NCBI GenBank assembly: GCA_035079385.1
Contig: JAVHKY010000038.1
Span: 992,001-1,056,000, forward strand
Direction of reading: 5' to 3'
DNA length: 64,000 nucleotides
DNA from: Aspidiotus rigidus
Lineage: Eukaryota > Arthropoda > Insecta > Hemiptera > Diaspididae
Every line of letters starts with the position of its first letter. Position 1 is the stretch's first letter. A program made the position numbers and the translations under genes. The notes below the pieces were generated by a model. It did not search any database. It saw only the letters and a program-made list of their open reading frames with translations, and was not told the DNA's origin. This document shows, piece after piece, positions 22,862 through 33,986 of the stretch.

Positions 22862-24240
22862 CTCATTTTATAGCTACTGGTCAGACTTCATTGGACAATA
22901 TGAGATTCAATTGCGATGTTGCCAAATACTTGTGTCCTATTGATGAAGAGTTTCGAATCATTGAAAATAGTTGATAAGTTGCTCTCAAGGGCTTTATATT
23001 TACAACTCAAAATATTAAGGACGTAACAGAGTGGAACTAAGGTTGAAAAGAGACACTCCCTCTTATGGATTTGCATTCATCTTCAAATTAACGCGAGACC
23101 CAATATAGCTACTGTAGACATTATGAGACTCAATTGTAAGGTTGCTAAATGTTTAATGCTATCAATGAGGAGTCTCAAATTATTGAAACTGATTCATAAG
23201 TTGCTTTTGAGGGCTTCTTATTCATATCTAGAAATATAGAAATGGTTAGAGTGAAATTAAGACTTGGTAAGAGAGAATAAACTCCACCCAATTCAGCATG
23301 GGACTGAATTTTCATACATCTTAAAATTAACGCGAGACCCAATTTAGCTGCTAGTCAAGACTCAGTTGAGTTGTTGAAAAATATTTGAGTGTTTTTATTG
23401 AAGAATTTTGAATCATTGAAAATGGCTGATACTTGATAAGTTGCTCTCGAACTCTTCTCATCTATAAATATGAATACTTGAACAGTTGGAGTGAAATTAG
23501 GCGTTGGAAAGAAACAGTATACTACATATATCCTCGACAGTATGAGGCTGAATTCGCATCTATCTGGAGATTAATGCGGGTCTCAATTTAGCTACTGGTA
23601 GGTATCGTGAGACTCCTTTGTATCGTTGCCAAATGTTTGAGTACTATTAATGGAGAGTCTCAGATCGTTCAAAATAGTTGATAAGTTATTTTTGTGAGCT
23701 TCTTATCTATAACAAAAAATATTCAGAACGTCGCAGTGAAATTAAAGGTTCGCAAGAGAGGAAGAAATCTACCCTAACTACTATGGGACTTAATTCACAT
23801 TCGTCTTAAAATTAATGTGGGACTCTATTTACATTACTGGACACACTTAATTATAGACATTGTGAGACTCAATTGTAACATAGCCAAATATTTGAATGCT
23901 ATCACTGAAGAGTAGTTGAGAAGTTGCTCTTGAGGACTTCTTATCTATAAATAAAAATATTCAAAAGGTTAGAGTAAAATTATAGATCACAAAGAGAGGA
24001 TCAACTCCCCCACCCCCCCTCTTAAAGTATGGGCCTGAATTCGCTTTCATCTTGAAAGGGACCCAGTTTAGCTACTGGTCAGACTCAATTGTACCTAACG
24101 TTGCTAAAAATATCAATAAAATATAGTCTCGAATCATTGAAAATAGTTCATAAGTTGTTCCCGAGGGTTTCTCATCTACAATTAGAAATATTCAGGTCGT
24201 TACAAAGTAGAATTAGCGGTTGACAAAGGACTCGACTATG

Positions 24241-27060
24241 CGCTGTTCATTTCGGAAATTGGAAAGCTAGGAAATGTATATTAGGCCGGTGACCAATTGA
24301 AAAACAGATCGTAGTGATTCTTGTCAGAATTTAAAACGCGATGTGAAGAAGAAGAGTGTGTGAACAGTGGTCTTACAGTGCGCGGATCATTCTTGCTGAG
24401 TAATGCCTTGACTTTCATCGACTTGAATGACCTCTAGATACCCTCATCTCAACAACCATTTTCTAGCGTCATCATTGAGCACCTTTAGTCACTGTTGTGC
24501 TTGTCGGAGCATTGCAACCTATACAAAATCTTTAAAATTGTTGAACAAATTTATGCATGCGACGATTATGAAAATTCAGGTTGTCAAACTCTACTGGTAG
24601 CTCTCGTACATAATAAGAGAATACGAAGAAAAATGTTCTTCAACATCAGTCCTCAAATCCTATTATCGCCTATATCGTGTACCGATTGATCCGAGTAAAA
24701 TCTTGAAACCTGAATTCCTCGCAAGCGACTTCACTCTTCTCACGGCTTTAAGCACGTCACGGGTACTCTTGTTCGGTAGAGTATCGCAAGAAAAAAAGGT
24801 TATTATTCAAACTCGCTTGTCATTCGAGAGACGTATCTCTGTCTGCCAATGTCGAGCAATACGAACAAAAGAAAAATCAAAACACATACAAAGTACACGT
24901 ACGCCACTAAACGGCCTTTTGCGATGCGTTCTTTGAAACATAAAACCCCGTTGGAAAAAAAAAAAAAAAAAGGTGATACTGGCGCATATTCATTATCCAT
25001 ATAATATACCACGTCACAATTTCTACAGAATTTCAGAGTCGTCGTTGCGCCGAAAAAACTATTCGACTGAATGGTGCGGTATTCGAGAAGAAGAATAAAA
25101 ATAAAGGAAAAACGAGAACATTAATTTTCTTTCCTGTATACTACGGTACTCATTCCATCTTTTTCTGTACAAACGTAGCTTTCTTCCAACAGCCAATGTC
25201 ACGTTGCTTTTGAGAGACGGCTGACGCGGGATTAAAGTATTAGACACGGTTCAACAGGTTCGCTCCTTCGTTCCACAGAATTAAATTTGTCGACGAACGC
25301 AAGGGCTGTGAAAGTGAAGCGCGATAAGGGGTTTCCAGAATGTGCAGAAAAAGATGCAACCATTTCCATGTTCCAGAGTAATAAACTATACCAATATTAT
25401 ACAAGGTCATAACAGCGATAGGAGGCAGAAAAAAATCTCTGAACACGCGAACAAGTTCAATATACAAACAACTACCTAGGTAGTGAGAGAGTCTTCGTAC
25501 ATGGTTAAGACTGTACAGATAGAAGAACCTCCGCGCACCGAATATTACCTCGAATGCAACGAATAAATCCGGTCATCCAACTAGATGCGCAATAAATGTA
25601 CGGTACAAGTAATTTTCATCTCCAGAAGGAAGAAGAAGAGGAAAAAAAAAAAAAACAGAGAATACCATACCAACTACTAAGGGGGCAAAAACCAAGAAAA
25701 CTAGTTTAAAAACTAGGCCTATAATATTAGAGAGAAGCGAGTGTATTTATTAATCAGTAAACATTGTGTTTTATGACTGCACTACCGACGCTTAACCTCA
25801 GAAATACGACGGACGACAGCGACATCGTCGGTCACCATCTCTTTCTTCTATATACTCTCCCTCTACTACCGCCCGCGTATTTCAATTAGCTTAAGAATGC
25901 AACTTCGACTCGCGCGCTTCCAGAGTTCGCCTGTGTGAAAGTTTTCTAATTAAACGCATGCTGCATCATTACATCATCGAGTATACGAAATCATAAAACA
26001 ATAATCATCGACATCTCGTTCGTGAAGGTTTTCTTTTCGTTTCGCCTTCTTAAAATCATTGTTCCAACGTGACATTGACCTCAGGAACTACCTCGAGAAT
26101 ACAATTTGGTCACCGTGAAATCCTCATGTAAAGAAAGACGAATTTCTTGAGTTCGCAGTTCTTCTAGAAGAGATAGATTATCATTATGGGTGTTATAATT
26201 TGACTACAACTTGATATTAAAGTCTATATGCTCTACAGATCTATTGGATCAATGAATAACTGAGAAAAAAGGAATGGTCTCTGCATCCTTGCCTCGCCCC
26301 GCGACAGATCGCACATGTATCCATTCGTCCACTGGATATCAACTACTCCAAGTAGTACATGATTCCTTTAAAACCAGGCAAGAGATGAAAACCACTGTCT
26401 GGAATGTACGCATCACTGCTGAACAGAGACAGAGACAACACGCCTAAGCGCCGGATTGCAATAGTATATAGAGAGCTTGAGAGACGTAGTGCAGACGTTT
26501 AGTGCAACACGCATACATGGAGAGGGCTTCCTGCAGGAAGCCAATATGGAGTCAGCGTTGTAGTCAAAAAAGAGCTGGTCACGCAAATTATGTGCCGGAA
26601 ATGGCCGGATGCGACTCCATAGAGCGAATGTGCGTTGGCTGAGGCTCTTGCACCGCAAGTTAAACCAAAGAATTATCCAAACAGCTGCTCTACCCGCGCG
26701 TAGCAACAGTGGTGGACGGGAAAAAAGGTTTAAAAACGTCTGTCACGCATTGCTCAGGAGACTGGATATTCAGAACTCAACCTGTATGGACAGAGAAGTC
26801 AATGGAGATAGGTCTAACACAGGATCAGTACACTCCGGATTATATTCGCCTGTGATGAGTGTGGAAAGATCGTTCTGTGGAAGATAGGAAGCCCACTTGC
26901 GGAGACGGAACTCGATTTCGTGAGATCGAAGACGGAGGATCCTCAAACATTGAGGTCGGACGATTCATTATTATTAACGTCGGGATATCTGTCGTGACTG
27001 CATTGGCTGACTTTCACAATTTTCTAGCGAGGACCCACTACAAAAAACGCCCTCGTCTGA
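24241..27060. other. No gene recognised
   Basis: A-runs lie near 24955-24971 and 25641-25655. 26400-27000 is richer in G+C and CpG and contains the perfect 16-bp palindrome GCTTCCTGCAGGAAGC at 26526-26541. ORFs there (up to 97 codons) overlap on opposite strands and show no domain, so an exon is possible but unsupported. Confidence 0.4.
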
Positions 27061-27925
27061 CCTTTATGACATCATCAGTGACCTTGACCTAATTTAGGGA
27101 TCGAGTTCCAATCATGTATAGAAGAGATTTGAGAAAAGTTTGAGCTATCAACCTCTACTAAAATCTAAAACGGACTTGAAAAACTCTCCGAGTTCGTAAA
27201 CTTTGTAGAGGTGGAAAAACTCTAAAACTTCAAGCTGTGATCTATAAGCCAGAGTATAATTAAAGAGTCTTGGAATATTAGGATGGAGTTTCGAGCTCAA
27301 CATAATCTAGGCCTAGAAAAGCATTTTAGGCTAAAACTTCTCATCTTAAGACTGATTTCAAGCTATGGAGGTTGGTTTGACGACTGCAATGGCTATGACC
27401 CAATTTAGAGACTTGAAAAAATTTTGCATTTTATTTCGTCGTGGAGGGAGGGAGGGAGGGAGGGGGGGGGGGGTAAAAATTTGAAGCTATGAACCACTGT
27501 AGAAGTAGGACCAAAAGAAGACTGAACTCTGAACTTTCAAGCTAGGGTATCTTTGTGGAGTCTTGAGCCAAGGTGACCTCCGGGCATAAAAACTTGGATA
27601 TAAAAGCTTAGTTACAATTAACATGATTTAGGTTCAAAGGAGGACTTCGAGCTACAAGATTCTTTTTTTCTCCAAGAACTAAGTTTAAACTTGGTTGATT
27701 GGTTGTCAAAATATATATATATATATAAGTCAGTGAAGGGTATGACGTTATCAATGCACTTGGATGGTTAGAAAGAGCACGAGGAGGGACTTGAAAAAAT
27801 TACAAGCATTAGGGCATGACATCATCAATCCCTGGAACCGAAGAAGGTACAATTAGGAGAGTGTGACGTCGTCAGGAGATAATTTTTAGTTCGAGATTTA
27901 CAAAAATCAAAGTTTAATATCAAGA
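27061..27925. repeat. Degraded dispersed-repeat region with a G-rich tract
   Basis: 27066-27100 repeats the ATGACATCATCAGTGACCTT block also seen at 11360. Diverged echoes (GACCCAATTTAGAGACTTG near 27397; ATGACATCATCAATCCCTGG near 27805) follow. A (GGGA)n tract running into about 14 G lies at 27443-27473, and a short (AT)n tract near 27708-27726. There is no coding sequence. Confidence 0.5.
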
Positions 27926-28064
27926 AAAATTTTGGGTTAAATTACCGAATAAGGGTCAGTGTTACATTACAACGTTACTCACCCAGACACATCCCTAAGG
28001 GAGGGAAGCCCCTTCCCCCTGCCTAATTTTATTGGCCCTTATTCGGTAATTTCACCAAATTTTG
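27926..28064. mobile_element. Small MITE, 139 bp
   Basis: The left arm AAATTACCGAATAAGGGTC is mirrored on the right by GGCCCTTATTCGGTAATTT. The outer sequence also pairs (AAAATTTTGGGT against the reverse of ACCAAATTTTG), giving arms of about 31 bp. The centre contains GGGAGGGAAGCCCCTTCCCC, a second small hairpin. The boundaries and target duplication are uncertain. Confidence 0.65.
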
Positions 28065-28082
28065 ATAATCTAATATACTAAA

Positions 28083-28639
28083 AAGCTAAATGACCCTTTG
28101 CCTCTCATTCCTGATTTGCCCGATACAATTTAGCTAAAAAATAGCTAACGCGTGTATTCTATTACTATATATATGAATTGCCTAGCAAATTATAAGAAAA
28201 AATATTCGTGAAATTCTAATGACGTCACAGCGATAATGTTTGAATTAGATGAAACTGAAGGTTAACAGGCAAAATAGAAAATAGAAAATTAATTATTGGT
28301 TATTTAAGTGCAACGATTCATTATCACAAACGTGCGTGTAAAAGTTCTCCATTTTCCTGTTATCGCATCCGACGTCAATTATCATACTGTGACAAGATTA
28401 TAATTATTTATAAGAGTAAAATGAATTACCTAGCAAATTTGGAGGAAGAAAAAAAAAAAAAACAAAAAATGAATTGCCTAGCAAAATAAAACGTAACAAC
28501 GATTCAACCTTACATCGATTACCTCGCCTCTCTAAACAACCTCACCTCAGGTTAGATGTCCAAAGTCTCGATAAAAGGTAGCTTACTTTCTTGGACGTGA
28601 GACAAGAAAAATGAATTCGACAAAAAGTTTTAATGATGT
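28083..28639 (-). repeat. Retrotransposon 3'-end remnants and short repeated motifs
   Basis: 28200-28330 (TTCTAATGACGTCACAGCGA... AACAGGCAAAATAGAAAATA) is a third, shorter copy of the 3' tail seen at 28620-28740 and 29925-30040. The motif CCCGATACAATTTAGCTAAA at 28120-28139 recurs near 29791 and 29876. GAATTGCCTAGCAAA recurs near 28177, 28425 and 28471. There is no ORF of substance. Confidence 0.55.
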
Positions 28640-29760
28640 CACAATGTCCATATAATTATAATGATAATATAAGTATCTAATGAAGGAGAGCCAACAGGTA
28701 AAATAGAAAATAGTAGTCATAAAAATATGAGAATCCCTTATCAGTGTCAACTTTTTGAATAAAAATCACTTCAATTGTAAGAAGTAAAAGAAGAAAAGCG
28801 ATTAAAATAATTTGTAAAATGGTATTATGGTTGTATTCTGAAAATAAGAATAACTGGAGTGGAGTGAGAAACAAACAAAAAGAACGTGAGGATAGGGAAG
28901 ATGATTGGAAGAAGAGGTAGCAATCGAGTCAGATGGTGGTACTCAAATTTTAAGGCAGGAGAAAGAAAATGGATATGTATAAGTTGGAGTAATTGAGTAC
29001 CATAGGTAGTTGCGGGAGTTGGAAACCGTGTTGGGAATGATTACATGGGACAGAGGATGAGACTGAGATTATATTGTGGGAAGTACGTTGATTTTGGAGA
29101 GTAGGACAGGAAGAAAGATGATAGATCGTCAGATTATCTGCATAATAAGATTTACATGAAGGTAGAGTATGGAAACCCAGGAGGAGATGAGAATGTTCAA
29201 GTTGAGAGTGACCGATTCTATATCGAGCGAAAATAACCTCTTTATGGTGGGAATTTCTGTTCAATGAAGACTGAGGATAGGTTAACTTTTAATGATTCCA
29301 AGTTTGTTGCAGGGTTTTTTTTTTATGTGAGTGATACAAGAATTAAGCTAGGATTAAGAAATAATGAAAGTTTTTATGGTCGTAAGTACGTAGTTACAAG
29401 GTGGGGTCCTTAATTTTGGGTGAAAGGGTGCAGTTTTTAGGCGCGCAATCAGTTTGATCATATTGAGGGCAACCGATGTGAACTGAGAATCAAATAAAAG
29501 ATACATTTTGTACAGATGAACGTAGAAAAGTGTGAGCTTGAACCTAATCAGAATTCCAACTATAGACACATCATGTGAGAAATTGAGAGGGATGTATTCA
29601 GGAAAAGTAGGGGGTACGATTCTAAGAAAAGGGCACAACAAAAGTTGAAAAAGAATATTACCATAAATAATATCAACAAGTATAAAGAGTTTCGGAAAAC
29701 CCTGAAGAATGGAATAAAAGTAGCGCATAAAACATACCTCAGTTCCCTTGAGGAAGGCTT
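28640..29760 (-). pseudogene. Minus-strand LINE 3' portion, copy A (RNase H end, Cys/His knuckle, 3' tail)
   Basis: Read on the minus strand, SVHIGCPQYDQTDCAPK (about 29465-29411) parallels the RNase H end HIGLSQSDRVDNAAK of the 5.2-kb element. Further along, KEVIFARYRIGHSQLEHSHL followed by LLGF and SCKSYYADNLTIYHLSSCP (29264-29100) matches its RLRIGHTRLTHSYLF and knuckle. The second Cys of the knuckle is Tyr. Frameshifts and stops separate the blocks. The 3' tail (28830-28640) is AT-rich and repeated in copy B. The RT domain is absent, so this is a 5'-truncated insertion. Confidence 0.75.
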
Positions 29761-29924
29761 CAGACGAAATCCATCACATACCTAATTTACCCGATACAAT
29801 TAGGCTAAAAAATAGCTAAAGCCTAATATTATAACGGTAACGATCTTCTCTTTGCACTTCATACCTCATTTTATCCGATACAATTTAGCACTTCGCAAAT
29901 TGAAGGATAATTAATTTGGCAAAA

Positions 29925-30330
29925 AGTTCTAATGACGACAAAATGTCCACATAATGATGGAAAGTATCTAATGAAGGAGAGCTAATAGGCAAAATAGAAA
30001 ATAGTAGTCACCAAAATATGATGATCCCTTATCAATATCAACTTTTTGAATCAAAAATCACTTCCATTGTAAGAAGTAGAAGAAGAAAAGCAACTGAAAT
30101 ATTTGGAAAATGGAACTGACTAACACAGGTAGTTGCGAGAGTTGGAAACTGTGTTGGAAATGATTACACAGGTCAGAGGATAATTGAGAAAATACTTTGT
30201 AGGAAGTATGTTGATTTTGAAGAGTAGAACAGGAAAAAAGGTGATAGATTCTCAGATTATCTGTATAATAAGGTAGTAAGGATTGTAATGAAGCTTCCAA
30301 TCAGATTTCTAGGATTCAACCAAAAGAAGT
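29925..30330 (-). pseudogene. Minus-strand LINE 3' end, copy B
   Basis: The minus strand reads LLPYYTDNLRIYHLFSCSTL followed by QNQHTSYKV (about 30280-30190), a second version of the knuckle region of copy A. The 3' tail at 30110-29930 matches copy A's tail closely (TCTAATGAAGGAGAG, AAATAGAAAATAGTAGTCA, TCAACTTTTTGAAT). Copy B is shorter than copy A and lacks its RNase H. Both have the same orientation, about 1.3 kb apart. Confidence 0.7.
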
Positions 30331-32516
30331 TCAATTGAAGGCTGTAATAGAAAACAATCACATGTTTAATAAAGTTGAATAAGGAATTCCCACACCCTCT
30401 TCTTTGGGACGGATTGGTTTTGATATTGAGAATTGAATTCAAAATTGGAGGGGTTCCAAAAAGAGGAATTAGATTTGATAAAATTTTGAAAATTAAGCCA
30501 ACTATAGCAGGAGGGACTCGGAAAAATTGAGACATTTGAGCTCTATTATGATAGATAAGGGATAGGAAAAATTTTCAATATCAAAGGAGTCAGATTTGAA
30601 AAGATTTTTAATATTGGGAATTGAGCTATATATGACAGGAGAGGAACTTGGAAAAAATTGAACCATCAGAGCAGTTGAAATTGAAAACGCATTTTGTACA
30701 TCGACCTATGCAATTATGACAAGTGGATAACTTTAAAAACTTTCAACTTCCAAGCTATATTTTTTAAGAGAGGAACATGGAAGAATTTCAACTTCCAAGA
30801 TATATATGACAGGAAAAGGACTGGGAAAAATATCAACCATCGTTCTAGGTAAATGATGGCGAGACACCAAAATTTTCAAAAATCCCTCCCCCTATGGAAT
30901 AGGTTTCCTATTGAACCTCGATTTAGGTTAGGTAGTTAACATCATAAAAAACTGGCGATGCTCTTAACATCATTAGGATTTTTTTTTTTTTTTTATTTAT
31001 TTTAACGAACATTTCAGCTACCTATTGGGCTATTTACTCGACGGATTACAAGTTATTTTAGGTATTTTAACAGAAGAATCCCTAGAGAATAGTGAATTAC
31101 ACAAATCAGGACTCGATGTCAAGAATAACTGTTAGTTGGAGGTGGGTGGACTCGAAGGAATAAAGTGAGGGCCTTGAGAAATTTTGTTCTAATTAAGGTA
31201 AATGAAGGAAGGGATTTTCAAAGTCTCAACTAAATCAACTCGAAAATAGGAGGAGTTACATTATTTGCATGTAAAAAACTGAGGTCAAAGAAATAATCAT
31301 CGCTGAAAATTGGAACGACTGTAGTAACAAATTATACTGTCAACATATAATACACACAAGATTTCAAAAAAAATCTTATGTAGAAAAAAAGTGAAAGAGA
31401 AAAAGGGAAATGAATGAACTAATCTTAGAATCGAAACGTTTTTCTTCCATTAATTTGTAGATTAGAGGATGACACGTAGAATTAATTATCACCATACGGA
31501 TAATTGGAGAAGATGGATGCAGAGGACTGAAAAAGAAGAATAGGAAGAGAGGGAAAACTGGAAGAGTGTGATACTGAGGCAGAGAACAATTTGGAAGACT
31601 CAGGAAACGATGAAGAAAGAAAAGAAAAAAAAAAAGGTTGTATGGAAGAACAAGTAAAGAATGAAAGAGTGCAAAATTGAATGAAATTAGGAAAGAAGAA
31701 AAGCTTGAAAAGAAAACTAAGCAGATTGAATTGAACTATGAGATATGAAAAGATACAAAGAAAATAGTGTATCTAAGAAATTTCAAATAATCTTAAACCG
31801 CAGAGTTACTCCATTTGTTTCATGTATCTACCTTACCCAAAACCCTAAATAACAGAATTAAAAGTAGCCATGAGAACTTTGTGTTTGCATAAAAATTTTG
31901 AATACAGATATCCAAAAAAAAGTTGTCTGGAGAATTTCTACTTTTTTTTTTTCAATATCCAAAGTAGAAATATCTAGATAATTTACCGAGATTTTTAAAA
32001 ATTATTCCTGTTTATATAGCGCTCTCGAATAAGATAAAAATGAAAAAACAAAAAACTAAGAGGCGCGCCGTAGGCGCGCCGGACTTGCTAGTTACATAGA
32101 AGAATGGAAATTTTAGGACTTTCGAAAATTTCAACTTCGTGAGATTGCAATTTTTTTTTGGGTGGGGAGACGCCAAGTGAAAGAGCGCGCCGCTGTCAAA
32201 ATTGACCAGGATTCAATTATTTGGATATTCTTATACATTTCCTATTTATGGACCCTAATTCCTTATTTTTTCTTCATATGATGTCTCATTTGTTTTTCTG
32301 CGGATCACAGCCCCCATATTCCTCCGGCTACCCCCGTCAAGCAAGGCATCCAAAATTTTCGTGCTGGACAATTTTACAGGTTAACAGAGAGTATTTCAGA
32401 GTGAATGAGGGAATTTAATGCTTGACAGAGAGCAAAAATAGTGGTCAATTAGCTTCGATTCACTCTCGAAGTTCAACGAGAAATTGCGTTACAATAAAGA
32501 AAAATATTACGGAATA
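30331..32516. other. No gene; purine-rich repeat-like stretch
   Basis: 30500-30850 contains loosely repeated phrases such as GAGGAACTTGGAAAAAATTG, CTATATATGACAGGA and CAACTTCCAAGCTATAT, suggesting a degraded tandem repeat. 31380-31760 is strongly purine-rich on the plus strand. A T-run lies at about 30970-30987. At 32061-32079 two GGCGCGCC octamers sit 11 bases apart, start to start, which is unusual in such AT-rich DNA. Confidence 0.4.
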
Positions 32517-32819
32517 GACCTTTTTCCCGGTCACGTCACGTAACACTGCTGACTTGCTGTTGCTGCAATTCCCCTTTCCCCTGGCTCCGAACCGAGTGAA
32601 CAAGCAAGATGTAAACAACGAATTTGACATGTGAATTCCCGTAAGGAAAAAAATGAGTTGTTTAGACAATCAATAGTTGAAAAATTGTAGATTTTTAAAG
32701 ATCTTGGTAATTAGATTCATTAAGTAGAGGTTTTTATTGATCTTTTAAGCCATAACATATACATTATTGTTCTACCTCTTAGAAGGAACAATACTTGGAA
32801 AACCACTAATCGTTATCAC

Positions 32820-33683
32820 CAGAGCCCGGATTCCTCGGCATTTGTCGAATCATTTTGCAAAGGGTGAGAAGCTTGAAAATCAGGTTGAAGTTCATTTTAG
32901 AGGTAGTGGGGCCTGTAAAACAAATTTCATCTTGCCGAAAAAACCGCCGAAAATGGAATAAATGCCGAAAACGGGGTTTAAAGCCGAATATGGTCGAAAA
33001 TGACCATTTTGTTAAATATCGTCTAAATTGTAAAATTTCGGGCAGAATTTTCTTAAATTTGTTTAAAATCTAGCAATTTTGGTTAAAATTGGTCAGTCTT
33101 TTTTTTTTGAAAATATTATTCTCAAATGCGCGCTATACGATCAATATTTATACTTCAATTTTCGCATCAATTATTAATGATGACACTGCCTTCAATAAAT
33201 TGATGACAGAAATTTTTCTTGTGGGTTCTTCAATAAATGTATGAGTTTCAATTTTTGACATGGGATCAGGCTGTTTCAAGAAATTCAAATCGATTTGAAT
33301 TTCTTGATGCCTTATCAATTTATTGATCTAATATCAATTCTTGACACGTGTACCAACCACACGTTCAATAATTTGATAACAGAAAAATTGAACCTCAATA
33401 TTGACGCATAATATTGATCGTTTAGCGCGCCCTTTAGTTCAATGATGAAAAATTCAAAATTTGCGGATTTTTCATTGATGAGTTTAAACCCGAAAAAAAT
33501 CTTTTATTTTGGTCAAAATCACGTAATTTTGGTCGTAAATTGAATAATTCTGATCGTGAATTTGTAAAAGCACTGAAAACGCATGTTTTCTTCATTTTTT
33601 TTTTTTTTATGCCGAGTAATACCGAAAATGCAACATCAAGTGCCGAAACTTTTCATTTTTAGTGCCAAAAAATCCGACCTCTG
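32820..33683. mobile_element. Non-autonomous hAT-type element, 864 bp, with perfect 8-bp target duplication
   Basis: GTTATCAC occurs immediately left (32812-32819) and right (33684-33691). The termini are CAGAGCCCGGATTCCTCGGC on the left and CAGAGGTCGGATTTTTTGGC on the reversed right. CAGRG ends with 8-bp duplications are diagnostic of hAT transposons. The interior repeats GCCGAAAA-type motifs and AATTTTGGTC, and has no transposase ORF. A 303-bp MITE (33128-33430) sits inside it. Confidence 0.85.
33128..33430. mobile_element. Palindromic MITE, 303 bp, nested inside the hAT element
   Basis: The left end GCGCGCTATACGATCAATAT is mirrored by the reversed right end GCGCGCTAAACGATCAATAT. Near the centre is a perfect 30-bp palindrome at 33277-33306 with core AAATTCAAATCGATTTGAAT. 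The motif CAATAAATTGAT recurs with variations in both halves. There is no ORF and no certain target duplication. Confidence 0.8.
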
Positions 33684-33717
33684 GTTATCACTGTATTAAT
33701 TAGATGAAGAAAAAGTT

Positions 33718-33773
33718 GTTTACATTTTCGTTGTTCACTCAGCCGGTTTACATTTTCGTTATTCACTCAGACC
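33718..33773 (+). repeat. 28-bp tandem duplication
   Basis: GTTTACATTTTCGTTGTTCA (33718) and GTTTACATTTTCGTTATTCA (33746) head two adjacent 28-bp units that differ at only a few positions. Confidence 0.85.
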
Positions 33774-33900
33774 GCAGATTCAGCTGTAAGGCATGACTTG
33801 TGACATCTTAGGAGAAAGGTCTATAGATTGGAGTGTTTCCTTAGTGACTTTATAGTGTCAAAAAATCAATCGAAGTACGAGAAAAATGGATGTACTTCAC

Positions 33901-33986
33901 AATTGAGGAGTTATCTGTCAAAAGAATACCCGATCAATGTAATTCTCACAGAACGGGTGCCCCTTTTGATAAATAACTCCTCAATT
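33901..33986. repeat. 86-nt hairpin
   Basis: AATTGAGGAGTTATCTGTCA plus AAAG (33901-33924) pairs with 33963-33986 with two mismatches. An inner pair, ACCCG (33928-33932) with CGGGT (33954-33958), closes the loop. The size is in the range of an animal miRNA precursor, but nothing else supports that function. Confidence 0.6.

Larger units (their letters stand above)
21405..24240 (+). repeat. Degenerate satellite, about eight ~230-bp units
   Basis: Each unit carries in order TAGCTACTGGTCAGA, GAGACTCAATTGTAACGTTG, CCAAATRTTTGAGTRCTAT, GAAAATAGTTGATAAGTTG, GAGGGCTTCTTATCTATAA, GTGAAATTAAGGCTTGG and AATAAACTCCACCC. The GAGT-CTATT marker recurs near 21443, 21625, 22931, 23151, 23384, 23636, 23893 and 24105. 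Once the 1,064-bp insertion between the second and third units is removed, the unit length varies from about 180 to 257 bp. There is no ORF. The divergence indicates an old, no longer homogenised array. Confidence 0.85.
32517..33821. mobile_element. Outer TA-flanked TIR element (host of the nested insertions)
   Basis: The left end GACCTTTTTCCC and reversed right end GACCTTTCTCCT lie directly next to TA on both sides (32515-32516 and 33822-33823). Further pairing includes GAGTGAACAAGCAAGATGTA on the left with GAGTGAACAACGAAAATGTA on the reversed right. Without the hAT insertion it would be about 430 bp. A related start, GACCTTTTCCCTGATGACGT, occurs at 40549. The right part has a 28-bp tandem duplication at 33718-33773. 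Confidence 0.65.
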
